Shown here piece after piece: positions 5,092 through 5,528 of a DNA stretch of 5,528 bases. Each line of letters starts with the position of its first letter. The first letter of the stretch is position 1. The notes below the pieces were generated by a model. The model was not told the origin of the DNA and searched no databases. It saw only the letters and a program-made list of their open reading frames with translations. Both the position numbers and the translations under genes were made by a program. This DNA is from JAZNOQ01 sp045589215 (GTDB lineage: Bacteria > Bacillota > Clostridia > Oscillospirales > CAG-272): NCBI GenBank assembly GCA_045589215.1, contig JAZNOQ010000131.1:1-5528 (forward strand), given 5' to 3'.

Positions 5092-5528
5092 TCAGTATGA
5101 AGTAAGTCTTTCCCGAAGGATCTCTCCAATGCGCTCTGCTCTCATAGCGCGGCTTGCCTTTACGAGGATCACGTCGCCGCGTCTCACCTCTGACAAAATC
5201 CGTTCTGCGATCTCTTCGGGGGAATCGGCGTAGTCCCATGTGAAGATCTTATCCGCACAGACACCGCCGATTTTTGCGCCGTGTGCAAGACCTCGCGCCG
5301 CCCTTTCACCAAACAGAAATAGCATCGCAGCTCCGCTTTTCGCTGCGTATTCTCCCACCTCTTCGTGGAGACGGCTCGATGTCTCACCGAGCTCAAGCAT
5401 ATCTCCGAGAACCGCAACGAGGCGACCCTCACCTTGTTTTTTGACCAGCGATTTTGCAACGTCGAGTGCCGCTCGCATCGATTCGGGGCTTGCCTTGAAG
5501 TCGGAGCGTAGCCATGTCGTTCTGTGAG
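5092..5528 (-). CDS. murF: UDP-MurNAc-tripeptide:D-Ala-D-Ala ligase MurF, C-terminal part (starts outside the window)
   Basis: MurF is the cytoplasmic ATP-dependent ligase that adds D-Ala-D-Ala, finishing UDP-MurNAc-pentapeptide, the substrate of MraY. Only the last 144 residues are present, corresponding to the C-terminal Rossmann-like domain of Mur ligases; the ATP-binding central domain lies beyond base 5528. Numbered from the window edge, visible motifs are SPESMRAALDV (13-23), AVLGDMLELGE (38-48), HEEVG (54-58) and the terminal VILVKASRAMRAERI (129-143), which corresponds to the LVKGSRxMxxE motif. The residues before SPESM read SDFKA where the family normally has a D-x-YNA motif, so the conserved Tyr-Asn is replaced. 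The stop is TGA at 5092-5094. A 288-base gap separates it from mraY, long for this cluster. Identity as MurF rests on this domain and on gene order. Confidence 0.9.
   Translation of the reverse strand, partial: HRTTWLRSDFKASPESMRAALDVAKSLVKKQGEGRLVAVLGDMLELGETSSRLHEEVGEYAAKSGAAMLFLFGERAARGLAHGAKIGGVCADKIFTWDYADSPEEIAERILSEVRRGDVILVKASRAMRAERIGEILRERLTSY

Overview
This window is a stretch of the division and cell-wall (dcw) gene cluster, read entirely from the minus strand. Transcription therefore runs from high to low coordinates: murF (3' part) > mraY > ftsW > murG > ftsQ/divIB > ftsZ (5' part). The gene order, FtsW and FtsZ sequence style, GGAGG-type ribosome sites and DivIB-like FtsQ point to a Gram-positive of the Bacillota, most likely class Clostridia. 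I cannot name a genus. Base composition looks close to half GC in genes and AT-rich in promoters.

Layout from high to low coordinates: the last 144 codons of murF (5092-5528); a 288-base non-coding gap (4804-5091) filled by a 216-bp imperfect palindrome rich in nested hairpins; mraY (3784-4803) with ftsW three bases behind it (2473-3780); an 87-base gap holding a good sigma-A-type promoter; murG (1210-2385) with ftsQ 15 bases behind it (379-1194, GTG start); a strong intrinsic terminator (315-357); a second good promoter (241-269); and the first 41 codons of ftsZ (1-125). The larger open frames on the plus strand are shadows of these genes.

The genes form one pathway. MurF completes UDP-MurNAc-pentapeptide, MraY transfers phospho-MurNAc-pentapeptide to undecaprenyl phosphate (lipid I), MurG adds GlcNAc (lipid II), and FtsW polymerises lipid II at the division site. 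FtsQ/DivIB scaffolds the divisome and FtsZ forms the ring. murD is absent between mraY and ftsW, and ftsA is absent between ftsQ and ftsZ. Both must be elsewhere or missing.

The protein genes are ordinary. The part most worth a second look is the murF-mraY gap. It is closed by a 27-bp imperfect inverted repeat with several internal hairpins. One arm of that repeat can alternatively pair with the mraY ribosome-binding region, and the other arm can pair with a segment just upstream. This could be a cis-acting RNA switch controlling mraY, or a small non-autonomous mobile element (MITE-like) lodged in the operon. The sequence alone does not decide.
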